DNA of 34,756 nt from DATIUV01 sp049322755 (lineage in GTDB: Bacteria; Pseudomonadota; Gammaproteobacteria; Burkholderiales; UBA6910): assembly GCA_049322755.1 (NCBI GenBank), contig JBMOQX010000064.1, positions 1-34,756 on the forward strand. Direction: 5' to 3'. The translations under genes and the position numbers were made by a program. Each line of letters opens with the position of its first letter. Position 1 is the first letter of the stretch. The notes beneath the pieces are model-generated. The model searched no databases. It was given only the letters and a program-made list of their open reading frames with translations, and had not been told where the DNA came from. Shown here in pieces: positions 15,868-24,216 of this stretch.

Positions 15868-16185
15868 ATGAAAGCAGTTTGGATGGGAGTTCTGGGCGCC
15901 GCCGCGCTGTTCGCCACCGGGGCCGTGAAGGCGGCCGAGGACGCCAAGGCGCTGGCGCAGAAGAGCGGCTGTATGGCGTGCCACGCCGAGGACAAGAAGC
16001 TGGTGGGCCCTTCCATGAAGGACATTGCCGCCAAGTACAAGGGCCAGAAGGATGCGGTGGCAACGCTGTCCACCAAGGTGAAGAAGGGCGGCGCCGGGAA
16101 CTGGGGACAGATTCCCATGCCCCCGCACCCCCAGGTCAAGGACGACGACATCAAGAAGCTCGTGGAGTGGTACCTGGCGCACTGA
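15868..16185 (+). CDS. Small periplasmic cytochrome c (c551/c552 type)
   Basis: A 105-residue precursor. The first 22 residues are a Sec signal peptide ending in VKAAED. The mature part carries one haem-binding CMACH motif near the N-terminus, and a methionine in IPMPPHP that should be the sixth haem ligand. That is the usual plan of cytochromes c551/c552, soluble electron carriers to terminal oxidases or nitrite reductases. The ribosome site AAAGGAG (15856-15862) precedes ATG 15868. A strong terminator follows, so with the promoter at 15790 it looks like a single-gene unit. Its redox partner is not in the window. Confidence 0.93.
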   Translation: MKAVWMGVLGAAALFATGAVKAAEDAKALAQKSGCMACHAEDKKLVGPSMKDIAAKYKGQKDAVATLSTKVKKGGAGNWGQIPMPPHPQVKDDDIKKLVEWYLAH

Positions 16186-16212
16186 GCCGCCGGGTTCCTC
16201 CCGCCAACAAAG

Positions 16213-16242
16213 AAGGCCGGCCTCCGCCGGCCTTTGCTTTTT
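16213..16242 (+). terminator. Rho-independent terminator after cytochrome c
   Basis: AAGGCCGGC (16213-16221) pairs with GCCGGCCTT (16226-16234) around CTCC, followed by TGCTTTTT. It lies 28 bases after the cytochrome stop. Confidence 0.88.
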
Positions 16243-16283
16243 GCCGACGCCGTTCCCGACGGGCGTCGCTGCGTTGCCGCAAA

Positions 16284-16312
16284 TTGACACCCCGGGGATG
16301 ATTTCCAATAAT
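16284..16312 (+). promoter_or_regulatory. Strong sigma70 promoter of the liv operon
   Basis: A perfect -35 TTGACA (16284-16289), the ideal 17-base spacer, and -10 AATAAT (16307-16312, five of six). Transcription should start near 16320, leaving a leader of about 66 bases before livK. This is the best promoter match in the window and fits a highly expressed binding protein. Confidence 0.75.
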
Positions 16313-16385
16313 CTCCGACGTTTCGACCCGGATTTCCCGTTGTGGCGCCGGTCAGCGCCGCCGCCCCATCACCCGAGGAGTTTCC

Positions 16386-17591
16386 ATGATTCGCTCGACC
16401 CCGCTTCGCCTGCTCGCCGTTTCGTTCGCCGCGCTGGCACTCGTTGCCTGCGGCAAGAAGGAAGAACCGCCACCCCCGGCCGCCAAGACCGAAGCGCCCG
16501 CGGCGCCCCCGCCGCCCAAGGAAGTGACCGTAAAAATCGGCCTGGCCTCGCCGCTCACCGGTCCCCAGGCCCACATCGGCAACGACATCAAGAACGGCGC
16601 CCAGCTGGCGGTGGAAGACGTGAACGCCAAGGGGCTGGAGGTGGGCGGCGCCAAGGTGAAGTTCGAGCTGGTGGCCGAGGACGACGAAGCCAACCCCACC
16701 AAGGCCACCACGGTGGCGCAGAAGCTGGTGGACGCCAAAGTCGCCGCGGTGGTGGGCCACTTCAACTCGGGCGCCTCGATTCCGGCCTCGAAGATCTACT
16801 CCGACGCCGGCATTCCCCAGATCTCGCCGTCGTCCACCAACCCGAAGTACACGCAGCAGGGTTTCAAGACCACGTTCCGCGTGGTGGCCAACGATGACCA
16901 GCAGGGCCCGGTCAACGCGCAGTTCGCGGTGAACACGCTCAAGGTGAAGAAGATCGCGGTGATCGACGACTCCACCGCCTACGGCCAGGGGCTGGCCGAC
17001 ACCTTCGAGGCCAAGGCCAAGGCGTTGGGCGCCGAGATCGTGGCGCGCGAGCACACCACCGACAAGGACACCGACTTCAAAGCCATTCTCACCAAGATCA
17101 AGGGCAAGGGTCCCGAGCTGGTGTTCTTCGGCGGCATCGATCCGCAGGCCGGGCCGATGAGGAAGCAGATGAAGGAGCTGGGCATCGACGCCAAGTTCCT
17201 CGGCGGCGACGGCTGGCAGACCCCCAACTTCATCAAGCTCGCGGGTGACGCCGCCGAGGGCTCGATGGCCTCCATTCCCGGCCTGCCCAAGGACAAGATG
17301 CCCGGCGGCACCGAATTCCTGCAGCGCTTCAAGCAGAAGTTCGGCACCGAGGTCGAGCTGTTCGCCCCCATGGCCTACGACGCGGTGATGGTGTTCGCCG
17401 ACGCGATGAAGCGCGCCGGCTCCATCGATCCCGCCCAGTTCCTCCCCGAGGTCGGCAAGACCAGCCTGAACGGCGTCATCGGCCCGATCGCCTTCGACGA
17501 ACGGGGCGATCTCAAGGATGCTCCCATCACCATCTACGCGGTGAAGAACGGCGCCTGGGAGCCGCTCGAGACCGTGATCCCCGGCAAGTAA
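16386..17591 (+). CDS. livK: Branched-chain amino acid ABC transporter, substrate-binding lipoprotein
   Basis: A 401-residue periplasmic binding protein of the LIV-BP/Leu-Ile-Val family (type I fold). The N-terminus carries a lipoprotein signal with lipobox L-V-A-C at Cys22, then a Pro/Ala/Lys linker to about residue 45. The binding domain follows (VKIGLASPLTGPQAHIGND, then VVGHFNSGASIPASKIYSDA and SPSSTNP around the ligand site). Genus-level substrate cannot be given: branched-chain amino acids are most likely from the complete liv cassette, but relatives bind aromatic acids, urea or amides. ATG 16386 follows a GAGGAG ribosome site. A 12-bp hairpin lies between it and livH. Confidence 0.93.
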   Translation: MIRSTPLRLLAVSFAALALVACGKKEEPPPPAAKTEAPAAPPPPKEVTVKIGLASPLTGPQAHIGNDIKNGAQLAVEDVNAKGLEVGGAKVKFELVAEDDEANPTKATTVAQKLVDAKVAAVVGHFNSGASIPASKIYSDAGIPQISPSSTNPKYTQQGFKTTFRVVANDDQQGPVNAQFAVNTLKVKKIAVIDDSTAYGQGLADTFEAKAKALGAEIVAREHTTDKDTDFKAILTKIKGKGPELVFFGGIDPQAGPMRKQMKELGIDAKFLGGDGWQTPNFIKLAGDAAEGSMASIPGLPKDKMPGGTEFLQRFKQKFGTEVELFAPMAYDAVMVFADAMKRAGSIDPAQFLPEVGKTSLNGVIGPIAFDERGDLKDAPITIYAVKNGAWEPLETVIPGK

Positions 17592-17601
17592 TCCATCCCG
17601 A

Positions 17602-17630
17602 CAGCGCGGCACCTTCCCGGTGCCGCGCTG
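17602..17630 (+). other. Stable hairpin between livK and livH
   Basis: CAGCGCGGCACC (17602-17613) and GGTGCCGCGCTG (17619-17630) form a perfect 12-bp stem with a 5-base loop, followed only by CCTTTGAG. It lies in the 61-base gap after livK. The poor T tract suggests partial termination or protection of the livK mRNA 3' end, which would give more binding protein than permease. Confidence 0.7.
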
Positions 17631-17652
17631 CCTTTGAGCCCCCGCCGGTTTC

Positions 17653-18576
17653 GTGGAGATCTTCCTCCAGCAGCTCGTCAACGGGCTGATTCTCGGCAGC
17701 ATCTACGCCATCGTGGCGCTGGGCTACACGATGGTGTACGGCATCATCGGGCTCATCAACTTCGCCCATGGCGACATCGTGATGGTGGGTGCGCTGGTGG
17801 CGCTCACCATCACCAGCCTGCTGGCGGCAGCCGGGCTGCCGGCGCCGGCGGTGCTGCTCCTTGCCACGCTCGGGGCGATGGCGGTGTGCATGACGCTGGG
17901 CGTGTCGATCGAGCGCGTGGCCTACCGCCCGCTGCGCAACGCGCCGCGGCTGGCCCCGCTGATCACCGCCATCGGCATGTCGATCCTGCTGCAGTACACC
18001 GCGGCGCTGATCTGGGGCAAGCAGTACATCCCGATGCCAGAAATCATCACGCCGACCACGTTCGAGGTGGGCGGCGCCCACGTCACCGACCTGCAGGTGT
18101 TCATCTTCCTGCTGGCGGTGGCGCTGATGGCGGCGCTGCTGTGGTTCATCAAGAACACGCGGCTGGGCAAGGCCATGCGCGCCACCGAGCAGAACCGCGA
18201 AGTGGCCGGCCTGATGGGCGTCAACGTCAACACCATCATCGCGGTCACGTTCCTGATCGGGTCCGGCCTCGGCGCGATCGCCGGCGTGCTGGTGGTGCTC
18301 TATTACGGCCTCGGCCACTACTTCATGGGCTTCATGCTGGGGCTCAAGGCCTTTACCGCCGCGGTGCTGGGCGGCATCGGCCGCGTCAACGGCGCGATGC
18401 TGGGCGGTCTGCTGCTGGGCATCATCGAGGCCATGGCGTCGGGGTACATCGGCGACCTCACCGGCGGCGTGCTGGGCAGCAACTACCGCGACGTGTTCGC
18501 GTTCCTGGTGCTGGTGCTGGTGCTGGTGCTGAAACCCTCGGGGCTGGTGGGCGGGCCCCAGAGCGAGCGAGCGTAA
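17653..18576 (+). CDS. livH: Branched-chain amino acid ABC transporter permease LivH
   Basis: A 307-residue inner-membrane permease, one of two that form the channel of the Liv importer. The N-terminus QQLVNGLILGSIYAIVALGYTMVYGIIGLINFAHGD is the classic LivH opening. The coupling region EQNREVAGLMGVN and the C-terminal AAVLGGIGRVNGAMLGG are also present. GTG at 17653 is the likely start; there is no strong ribosome site, which fits translation as part of the livK mRNA. The livM GTG follows 10 bases after the stop. Confidence 0.95.
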   Translation: MEIFLQQLVNGLILGSIYAIVALGYTMVYGIIGLINFAHGDIVMVGALVALTITSLLAAAGLPAPAVLLLATLGAMAVCMTLGVSIERVAYRPLRNAPRLAPLITAIGMSILLQYTAALIWGKQYIPMPEIITPTTFEVGGAHVTDLQVFIFLLAVALMAALLWFIKNTRLGKAMRATEQNREVAGLMGVNVNTIIAVTFLIGSGLGAIAGVLVVLYYGLGHYFMGFMLGLKAFTAAVLGGIGRVNGAMLGGLLLGIIEAMASGYIGDLTGGVLGSNYRDVFAFLVLVLVLVLKPSGLVGGPQSERA

Positions 18577-18586
18577 GAGGGCGTCC

Positions 18587-19654
18587 GTGGCCGGCCTGCC
18601 GCTCCCGCCGCTGACCCGCAAGACGCTGCTGACGCTGGCGCTGGCGGTACTGCTGGCGGTGCTGCCGTTCGTGATCGACGCCTTGCTGGGCCGCGCCTGG
18701 GTGCGCATCGTCGACGTAGCGCTGCTGTTCATCATGCTGGCGCTGGGTCTCAACATCGTGGTGGGCTTCGCCGGCCTGCTGGACCTGGGCTACATCGCCT
18801 TCTTCGCCGTCGGCGCCTACTCCTACGCGCTGCTGGCCTCGCCGCAGTTCGACCTGCACTGGCCGTTCTGGGCGCTGCTGCCCATCGGCGCGCTGGTGGC
18901 CGCGGTGTTCGGCGTGCTGCTGGGCGCGCCGACGCTGCGATTGCGCGGCGACTATCTCGCCATCGTCACGCTCGGCTTCGGCGAGATCATCCGCATTTTT
19001 CTCAACAACCTGAACCGGCCGTTCAACATCACCAACGGCCCCCTGGGCATCACGCTGATCGACCCCCTGACGGTGGGCGGCGTGTCGCTGTCGAAGGGCT
19101 TCACCGTCGCCGGCGTCACCTTCGCGCCGGTGCACGCGTATTACTACGTGTTCCTGCTGTGCGCGCTGGCGTCCATCTTCATCTCGCTGCGGCTGGAGGA
19201 TTCGCGCATCGGCCGCGCCTGGATCGCGATCCGCGAGGACGAGTCGGCGGCCAAGGCGATGGGCATCAACACCCGCGACGTGAAACTGCTGGCGTTCGCC
19301 ATGGGCGCCACCTTCGGCGGCGTGGCCGGCGGCCTGTTCGCGTCGTTCCAGGGCTTCATCAGCCCGGAGAGCTTCACGCTGCTGGATTCCATCATGGTGC
19401 TGTGCATGGTGGTGCTGGGGGGCATGGGCAACGTTGCCGGCGTGGTGCTGGGCGCGTTCCTGCTGACCGCGCTGCCGGAGGCGCTGCGTTACGTCGGCCC
19501 GCTGCAGCAGGATTGGTTCGGGCGCGTGCTGGTGGATCCCTCCGACCTGCGCATGCTGCTGTTCGGCCTGGCGCTGGTGCTGATGATGCTGTTCCGCCCC
19601 GCGGGCCTGTGGCCGTCCAAGATCCGCCGCCGGGAGTTCGCCGAGGCCAGATGA
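18587..19654 (+). CDS. livM: Branched-chain amino acid ABC transporter permease LivM
   Basis: A 355-residue membrane permease that pairs with LivH. Typical LivM segments are visible: MLALGLNIVVGFAGLLDLGYIAFFAVGAY, LRGDYLAIVTLGFGEIIR, the EAA-like loop IREDESAAKAMGIN that contacts the ATPases, and MVVLGGMGNVAGVVLGA. It starts at GTG 18587 behind an AAGAGG site. Its TGA overlaps the livG ATG (ATGA). Confidence 0.95.
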   Translation: MAGLPLPPLTRKTLLTLALAVLLAVLPFVIDALLGRAWVRIVDVALLFIMLALGLNIVVGFAGLLDLGYIAFFAVGAYSYALLASPQFDLHWPFWALLPIGALVAAVFGVLLGAPTLRLRGDYLAIVTLGFGEIIRIFLNNLNRPFNITNGPLGITLIDPLTVGGVSLSKGFTVAGVTFAPVHAYYYVFLLCALASIFISLRLEDSRIGRAWIAIREDESAAKAMGINTRDVKLLAFAMGATFGGVAGGLFASFQGFISPESFTLLDSIMVLCMVVLGGMGNVAGVVLGAFLLTALPEALRYVGPLQQDWFGRVLVDPSDLRMLLFGLALVLMMLFRPAGLWPSKIRRREFAEAR

Positions 19655-20418
19655 GCGAACTGCTGGAAGCCAGCGGCGTGGTCAAGCGCTTCGGCGGCCT
19701 GGAGGCGCTGTCCAACGTGTCGCTGTCGATCCGCCGCGGCGAGATCTACGGCCTGATCGGCCCCAACGGCGCCGGCAAGACCACGTTCTTCAACGTCCTC
19801 ACCGGCTTCTATCCGCCCGACGGCGGCGAGATCCGCTTCGAGGGCGCACCGCTGGACGTCACCGCCCCCCACGAGGTGGCCGCCGCCGGCATCGCCCGCA
19901 CGTTCCAGAACATCCGCCTGTTCGCCAACATGACCGCGCTCGAGAACGTCATGGTGGGCCGCCACGTGCGCACCCGCGCCGGCGTGATCGGCGCCGTCCT
20001 GCGCACCCGCGCCACCCGCGACGAGGAGGCGGCGATCCACGCCCGCTCCATGGAGATCCTCAGGTACGTCGGCGTCGACCGCCACGCCCACGCGCTGGCG
20101 AAGAACCTGCCCTACGGCGATCAGCGCCGCCTGGAGATCGCGCGGGCGCTGGCCACCGATCCGCGGCTGCTGGCGCTGGACGAGCCGGCGGCCGGCATGA
20201 ACGCCACCGAGACCGCGGAGCTCAAGCGGCTTCTGGAGCGCATCCGCGCCGACGGGGTCACCGTTCTGCTGATCGAGCACGACGTCAAGCTGGTGATGGG
20301 CCTGTGCGACCGCGTCGCGGTCCTGGATTACGGCAAGAAGATCGCCGAGGGCACGCCCGCCGAGGTGCAGCACGACCCGGCGGTGATCGAGGCCTATCTG
20401 GGCGGGGCCGTCGCGTGA
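19651..20418 (+). CDS. livG: Branched-chain amino acid ABC transporter ATPase LivG
   Basis: A 255-residue cytoplasmic ATPase of the Liv importer. Walker A GPNGAGKT at 37-44 and the LivG marker FQNIRLFANMTALENVMVG are present. The ABC signature is degenerate (NLPYGDQRRLEIARAL), as is normal for LivG. Walker B is LLALDEPAAGMN, and the switch His is in LLIEHDVKLVMGLCDRV. The ATG overlaps the end of livM, and its TGA overlaps the livF GTG (GTGA), so the subunits are likely translationally coupled. Confidence 0.95.
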   Translation: MSELLEASGVVKRFGGLEALSNVSLSIRRGEIYGLIGPNGAGKTTFFNVLTGFYPPDGGEIRFEGAPLDVTAPHEVAAAGIARTFQNIRLFANMTALENVMVGRHVRTRAGVIGAVLRTRATRDEEAAIHARSMEILRYVGVDRHAHALAKNLPYGDQRRLEIARALATDPRLLALDEPAAGMNATETAELKRLLERIRADGVTVLLIEHDVKLVMGLCDRVAVLDYGKKIAEGTPAEVQHDPAVIEAYLGGAVA

Positions 20419-21125
20419 TCCTGCTGGAGGTGCGCAACCTCAAGGTGAGCTACGGCCACATCGCCGCGGTCAAGGGCATCGACCTGGAGGTGCGCGAGCG
20501 CGAGCTGGTGGCGCTGATCGGCGCCAACGGCGCCGGCAAGACCACCACGCTGAAGGCGCTGGCCGGCGTGCTGCCGTCCTCGGGAGGCTCGGTGCACTAT
20601 CGCGGCCAGCCGGTGACCCGCAAGCCGTCCTTCGAGCTGGTGCGCGAGGGCCTGGCGCTGGTGCCGGAAGGGCGCGGCATCTTCGGGCGCCTGACGGTGG
20701 AGGAAAACCTGGACATGGGCGCCTACGCCCGGCCCCGCGATCCTTCGATCAAGGCCGATCTGGACCGCGTGTACTCGCTGTTTCCGCGGTTGAAGGAGCG
20801 CCGCCACCAGACCGCCGGCACGCTCTCCGGCGGTGAGCAGCAGATGCTGGCCATCGGCCGCGCGCTCATGAGCCGGCCCAAGCTGCTGCTGCTGGACGAG
20901 CCCAGCATGGGGCTGGCGCCGATCATGGTGCAGCGGATCTTCGAGGTGGTGCGCGCTGTCGCCAGCGAAGGCGTCACCATCCTCCTGGTGGAGCAGAACG
21001 CCAAGCTGGCGCTGGAAGTGAGCAGCCGCGGCTATGTCATGGACAGCGGTCAGGTCGCGCTCACCGGCGCATCGCCGGACCTGTTGGCCAATCCGCAGGT
21101 GCGGCAGGCCTACCTCGGCGAATAG
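20415..21125 (+). CDS. livF: Branched-chain amino acid ABC transporter ATPase LivF
   Basis: The second ATPase of the importer, 236 residues, forming a heterodimer with LivG. It shows Walker A GANGAGKT at 36-43, the LivF marker VPEGRGIFGRLTVEENL, the signature LSGGEQQMLAIGRALM, Walker B LLLLDEPSMGLAP, and LLVEQNAKLAL with the Gln typical of LivF in place of the switch His. GTG at 20415 overlaps the livG stop. It is the last gene of the operon and ends 4 bases from the end of the convergent transporter gene, with no terminator visible between them. Confidence 0.95.
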   Translation: MILLEVRNLKVSYGHIAAVKGIDLEVRERELVALIGANGAGKTTTLKALAGVLPSSGGSVHYRGQPVTRKPSFELVREGLALVPEGRGIFGRLTVEENLDMGAYARPRDPSIKADLDRVYSLFPRLKERRHQTAGTLSGGEQQMLAIGRALMSRPKLLLLDEPSMGLAPIMVQRIFEVVRAVASEGVTILLVEQNAKLALEVSSRGYVMDSGQVALTGASPDLLANPQVRQAYLGE

Positions 21126-21129
21126 GCGC

Positions 21130-22491
21130 TCAAGCGAAAAGCTTCAACAGGCCGGTGACGTTGAGGAACACCAGGGCGATGGCGACCGGCGTGACGAAGC
21201 GCACCACGAAGCGCCAGACGGCGAACAGCCCCGGCCGCAGGGCCAGTTCCTCCTCGGCGTGGGCCAGCTTCATCACCCACGCGGCGAACACCGCCATCAG
21301 CAATCCGCCCAGCGGCAGCATCACGTTGCTGGTCAGGTAGTCGAAAAAATCGAAGATGCCCAGGCCGGCGAGCGTCACCTCCGACCAGGCGCCGAAGGAC
21401 AGCGCCACCGCGACCCCCACGAGCCAGACGGCGACGCCGATCAGCAGGCAGGCCCGCCCGCGCGGCAGGCCCATCCGTTCCGTGAGCCACGCGGCGGCGG
21501 GCTCCACCAGCGAAATCGACGAGGTCCAGGCGGCGAACACCAGCAGCACGAAGAACAGCGAGCCGATCACCGCGCCGCCCGGCATGTTGCCGAACGCGAT
21601 CGGCAGCGTGAGCATGACCAGCCCCGGACCGGACGCCGGCGCGAGGCCGTGGGCAAAAACGATGGAGAAGATCGCCAGTCCGGCGAGGATGGCGATCGAG
21701 GTGTCGGCCAGCGCGATGTAGAACGCCGTGCGGCCGATGGAGACGTGGCGCTGGAGATAGCTGCCGTACACCATCACCGCGCCCATGCCCAGCGACAGGC
21801 TGAAGAACGCCTGGCCCATGGCGGCCAGCACGACGCCCGGGGTGATGCGGCTGAAATCCGGCGCGAACATGAACGCCGCGGCCCGGTCCATCGCGCCTTC
21901 CGCCAGTCCGTAGCCCACCAGCACCAGCACGATGGCGAACAGCCCCGGCATCATGATCTTGTTGGCGCGCTCGAGCCCCTTGGTGACGCCGTAGGCCACC
22001 ACCACCAGGGTCAGCACCAGGAACAGCGTGTGCCACAGCAGCAGCTCGTAGGGGTCGGCCAGCATGGCCGAGAACATCGCCTTGGCGCGCTCGGCGTTGA
22101 GGCCGGCCAGGACGCCGGTCGCGCTCTTCACCAGATAGTCGATCATCCAGCCCGCCACCACGCTGTAGAACGACAGGATCAGCACGCCGGCCAGGACGCC
22201 CATCAGGCCCACCAGCTTCCATGCCGGGCCCGCGCCCGCCTCCGCCGCGAGACGCGCCATGCCGTCCACCGGATTCCGCTGGGCGCGCCGGCCCAGCATG
22301 ATCTCGGTCATCATCATCGGCAGGCCCACCACCGCGATGCTCGCCAGGTAGACGAGCACGAACGCGCCGCCGCCGTTCTCGCCGGCCATGTAGGGAAATT
22401 TCCAGATGTTGCCCAGCCCCACCGCCGAGCCCGCGGTAGCCAGGACGAACGCCCAGCGGCTGGACCAGTGGCCGCGACGTGCAGTGGTCAT
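21130..22491 (-). CDS. Sodium-dependent transporter, NSS/SNF family
   Basis: A 453-residue membrane protein with 11-12 hydrophobic segments. The neurotransmitter:sodium symporter signature is at the N-terminus: WSSRWAFVLATAGSAVGLGNIWKFPYMAGENGGGAF, which in LeuT forms the sodium and substrate site of TM1. Further family segments are SFYSVVAGWMIDYL, QAFFSLSLGMGAVMVYGSYL (TM6) and AAWTSSISLVEP (TM8). Bacterial members take up amino acids such as leucine, tryptophan or alanine with sodium; the substrate here is unknown. A GGAGGAAGG ribosome site precedes ATG 22491. It is the last of the long minus-strand gene series. Confidence 0.93.
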   Translation of the reverse strand: MTTARRGHWSSRWAFVLATAGSAVGLGNIWKFPYMAGENGGGAFVLVYLASIAVVGLPMMMTEIMLGRRAQRNPVDGMARLAAEAGAGPAWKLVGLMGVLAGVLILSFYSVVAGWMIDYLVKSATGVLAGLNAERAKAMFSAMLADPYELLLWHTLFLVLTLVVVAYGVTKGLERANKIMMPGLFAIVLVLVGYGLAEGAMDRAAAFMFAPDFSRITPGVVLAAMGQAFFSLSLGMGAVMVYGSYLQRHVSIGRTAFYIALADTSIAILAGLAIFSIVFAHGLAPASGPGLVMLTLPIAFGNMPGGAVIGSLFFVLLVFAAWTSSISLVEPAAAWLTERMGLPRGRACLLIGVAVWLVGVAVALSFGAWSEVTLAGLGIFDFFDYLTSNVMLPLGGLLMAVFAAWVMKLAHAEEELALRPGLFAVWRFVVRFVTPVAIALVFLNVTGLLKLFA

Positions 22492-22564
22492 CGGCGCGCC
22501 TTCCTCCGTCGCGAAGTATACGAAACCGTACGTCCCGCGAGGCGCGGAACGAGGGACAGGAGGA

Positions 22565-23935
22565 CTAGTTGTTGAGCGCCTGCAGCGGCGCCGGGATGCG
22601 CCCGCCGCGGCGCACGAAGGCCGCCGAGGAGAAGCGGTTTACCGGGATCACCGGCGCGCGCCCCAGCAGGCCGCCGAACTCGACAAACTCGCCCACCTTT
22701 TTCCCGGGCGCGGGAATGACGCGCACCGCGGTGGTCTTGCGGTTGATCATGCCGATGGCGGCCTCGTCGGCGATGATGGCGGCCACCGTCTCGGCCGGCG
22801 TGTCGCCCGGAATGGCGATCATGTCGAGGCCCACCGAGCACACGCTGGTCATGGCCTCCAGCTTGTCGAAGGTGATGGCGCCCAGCGCGGCGGCCTCGAT
22901 CATTCCAGCGTCCTCGGACACCGGAATGAACGCGCCCGACAGGCCGCCGACGTAACTGGAGGCCATGGCGCCGCCCTTCTTGACCGCGTCATTCAGAAGC
23001 GCCAGCGCGGCGGTGGAGCCGTGGGTGCCGACCCGCTCCAGACCCATCGCCTCCAGGATGCGGGCGACGCTGTCGCCGGCGGCGGGCGTCGGCGCCAGCG
23101 AAACGTCCACCACGCCGAACGGCACGCCCAGCCGCTGCGACGCCGCGCGCCCCACCAGTTCGCCCATGCGAGTGATCTTGAACGCCATGCGCTTGATGGT
23201 GGTGGCGAGCGCGCCGAGGTCGGCGCCGGGCTCCTTGGCCACCGCGTTGTACACCACTCCGGGGCCGGAGACGCCGACGTTGACCACGCAGTCCGGCTCG
23301 CCGATGCCGTGGAACGCCCCGGCCATGAACGGGTTGTCGTCCACGGCGTTGCAGAACACCACCAGCTTGGCGCAGCCGAGGTCGTCGCGCGCCGCGGTCA
23401 GGCGCGCGGTTTCCACTACCACCCGTCCCATCTCTGCCACCGCGTCCATGTTGATGCCGGCGCGGGTCGAGCCGACGTTCACCGACGCGCAAACCCTTTC
23501 CGTGGTCGCCAGCGCCTCGGGGATGGCGCGGATCAGCGCGGTGTCCCCGGGCGTGTGGCCTTTCTGTACCAGCGCCGAGAAGCCGCCGATGAAGTTCACG
23601 CCCACCTCCGACGCGGCGCGGTCCAGCGCCCGGGCGATGTCCAGCAAGTCGGCGCCAGCAGCCGACTCCGCCACCAGCGCGATGGGCGTCACCGCAACGC
23701 GCCTGTTGATGATGGGAACGCCGTACTCCTGCTCGATGGCCTCGCCCACCGCCACCAGGCGCCTGGCGGCACGGCAGACCTTGTCGTAGATGCGCGCCGC
23801 GAGACGGTCCGCGTCCGGGTGCGCGCAGTCGCGCAGGCTCACGCCCAGGGTGATGGTGCGGATGTCGAGGCTCTCCATCTGCACCATGCGGATGGTCTCG
23901 ACGATCTCCTGGGCCGAGAACGACAGCGCGCTCAT
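22565..23935 (-). CDS. UPF0210/DUF711 (PFL-like) family protein
   Basis: A 456-residue protein of the UPF0210 (DUF711, 'PFL family') group, which shares the glycyl-radical-enzyme-like ten-stranded barrel fold. Typical stretches are EIVETIRMVQMESLDIRTITLGVSL at the start, GVNFIGGFSALVQKG, VCASVNVGSTRAGINMDAV, GVSGPGVVYNAV, and the C-terminal TTAVRVIPAPGKKVGEFVEFGGLLG. Its reaction has not been established. It follows the ACT-domain gene with an ATGA overlap; this pair also occurs together in other bacteria, suggesting that the ACT protein senses a ligand for it. Confidence 0.93.
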   Translation of the reverse strand: MSALSFSAQEIVETIRMVQMESLDIRTITLGVSLRDCAHPDADRLAARIYDKVCRAARRLVAVGEAIEQEYGVPIINRRVAVTPIALVAESAAGADLLDIARALDRAASEVGVNFIGGFSALVQKGHTPGDTALIRAIPEALATTERVCASVNVGSTRAGINMDAVAEMGRVVVETARLTAARDDLGCAKLVVFCNAVDDNPFMAGAFHGIGEPDCVVNVGVSGPGVVYNAVAKEPGADLGALATTIKRMAFKITRMGELVGRAASQRLGVPFGVVDVSLAPTPAAGDSVARILEAMGLERVGTHGSTAALALLNDAVKKGGAMASSYVGGLSGAFIPVSEDAGMIEAAALGAITFDKLEAMTSVCSVGLDMIAIPGDTPAETVAAIIADEAAIGMINRKTTAVRVIPAPGKKVGEFVEFGGLLGRAPVIPVNRFSSAAFVRRGGRIPAPLQALNN

Positions 23936-24216
23936 ATCCGGTGCATGTACTTGAAGACGTCCTCGTGCTGGGCGTCGATCTTGAGGCCCATCTCGTCGCC
24001 GCGCGCCTTGAGCCGGCGTTTGAGCTCCTCGAACGGCACGCTCGCCTGGGCCACGTCCGCCAGCAGGATCATGGCGAAAAACTCCTGCAGCGTGGTCTGG
24101 GAGATGTCGAGGACGTTGGCGTTGGCCTCCGCCAGGATCGCGGAGACCGCGGCGATGATGCCGACGCGGTCCTGGCCCAGGACGGTGACGACGATGCGGC
24201 TGCTCGGCGCGCTCAT
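23932..24216 (-). CDS. ACT domain protein, UPF0237 family
   Basis: A 94-residue single ACT domain with a short C-terminal helix. The fold signature is clear: IVVTVLGQDRVGIIAAVSAILAEANANVLDISQTTL, then FFAMILLADV. ACT domains bind amino acids or other small molecules and pass the signal to a partner. Both ends overlap neighbours by four bases (hemF upstream, the UPF0210 gene downstream, each ATGA), which makes it very likely that the ACT and UPF0210 proteins are made together. Confidence 0.93.
   Translation of the reverse strand: MSAPSSRIVVTVLGQDRVGIIAAVSAILAEANANVLDISQTTLQEFFAMILLADVAQASVPFEELKRRLKARGDEMGLKIDAQHEDVFKYMHRI

Noticed and set aside
21034..22575. Plus-strand 513-codon frame across the NSS transporter
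   Set aside because: Translation is dominated by His, Gln and Arg, as expected for the antisense of hydrophobic codons; the minus strand carries the NSS signature.
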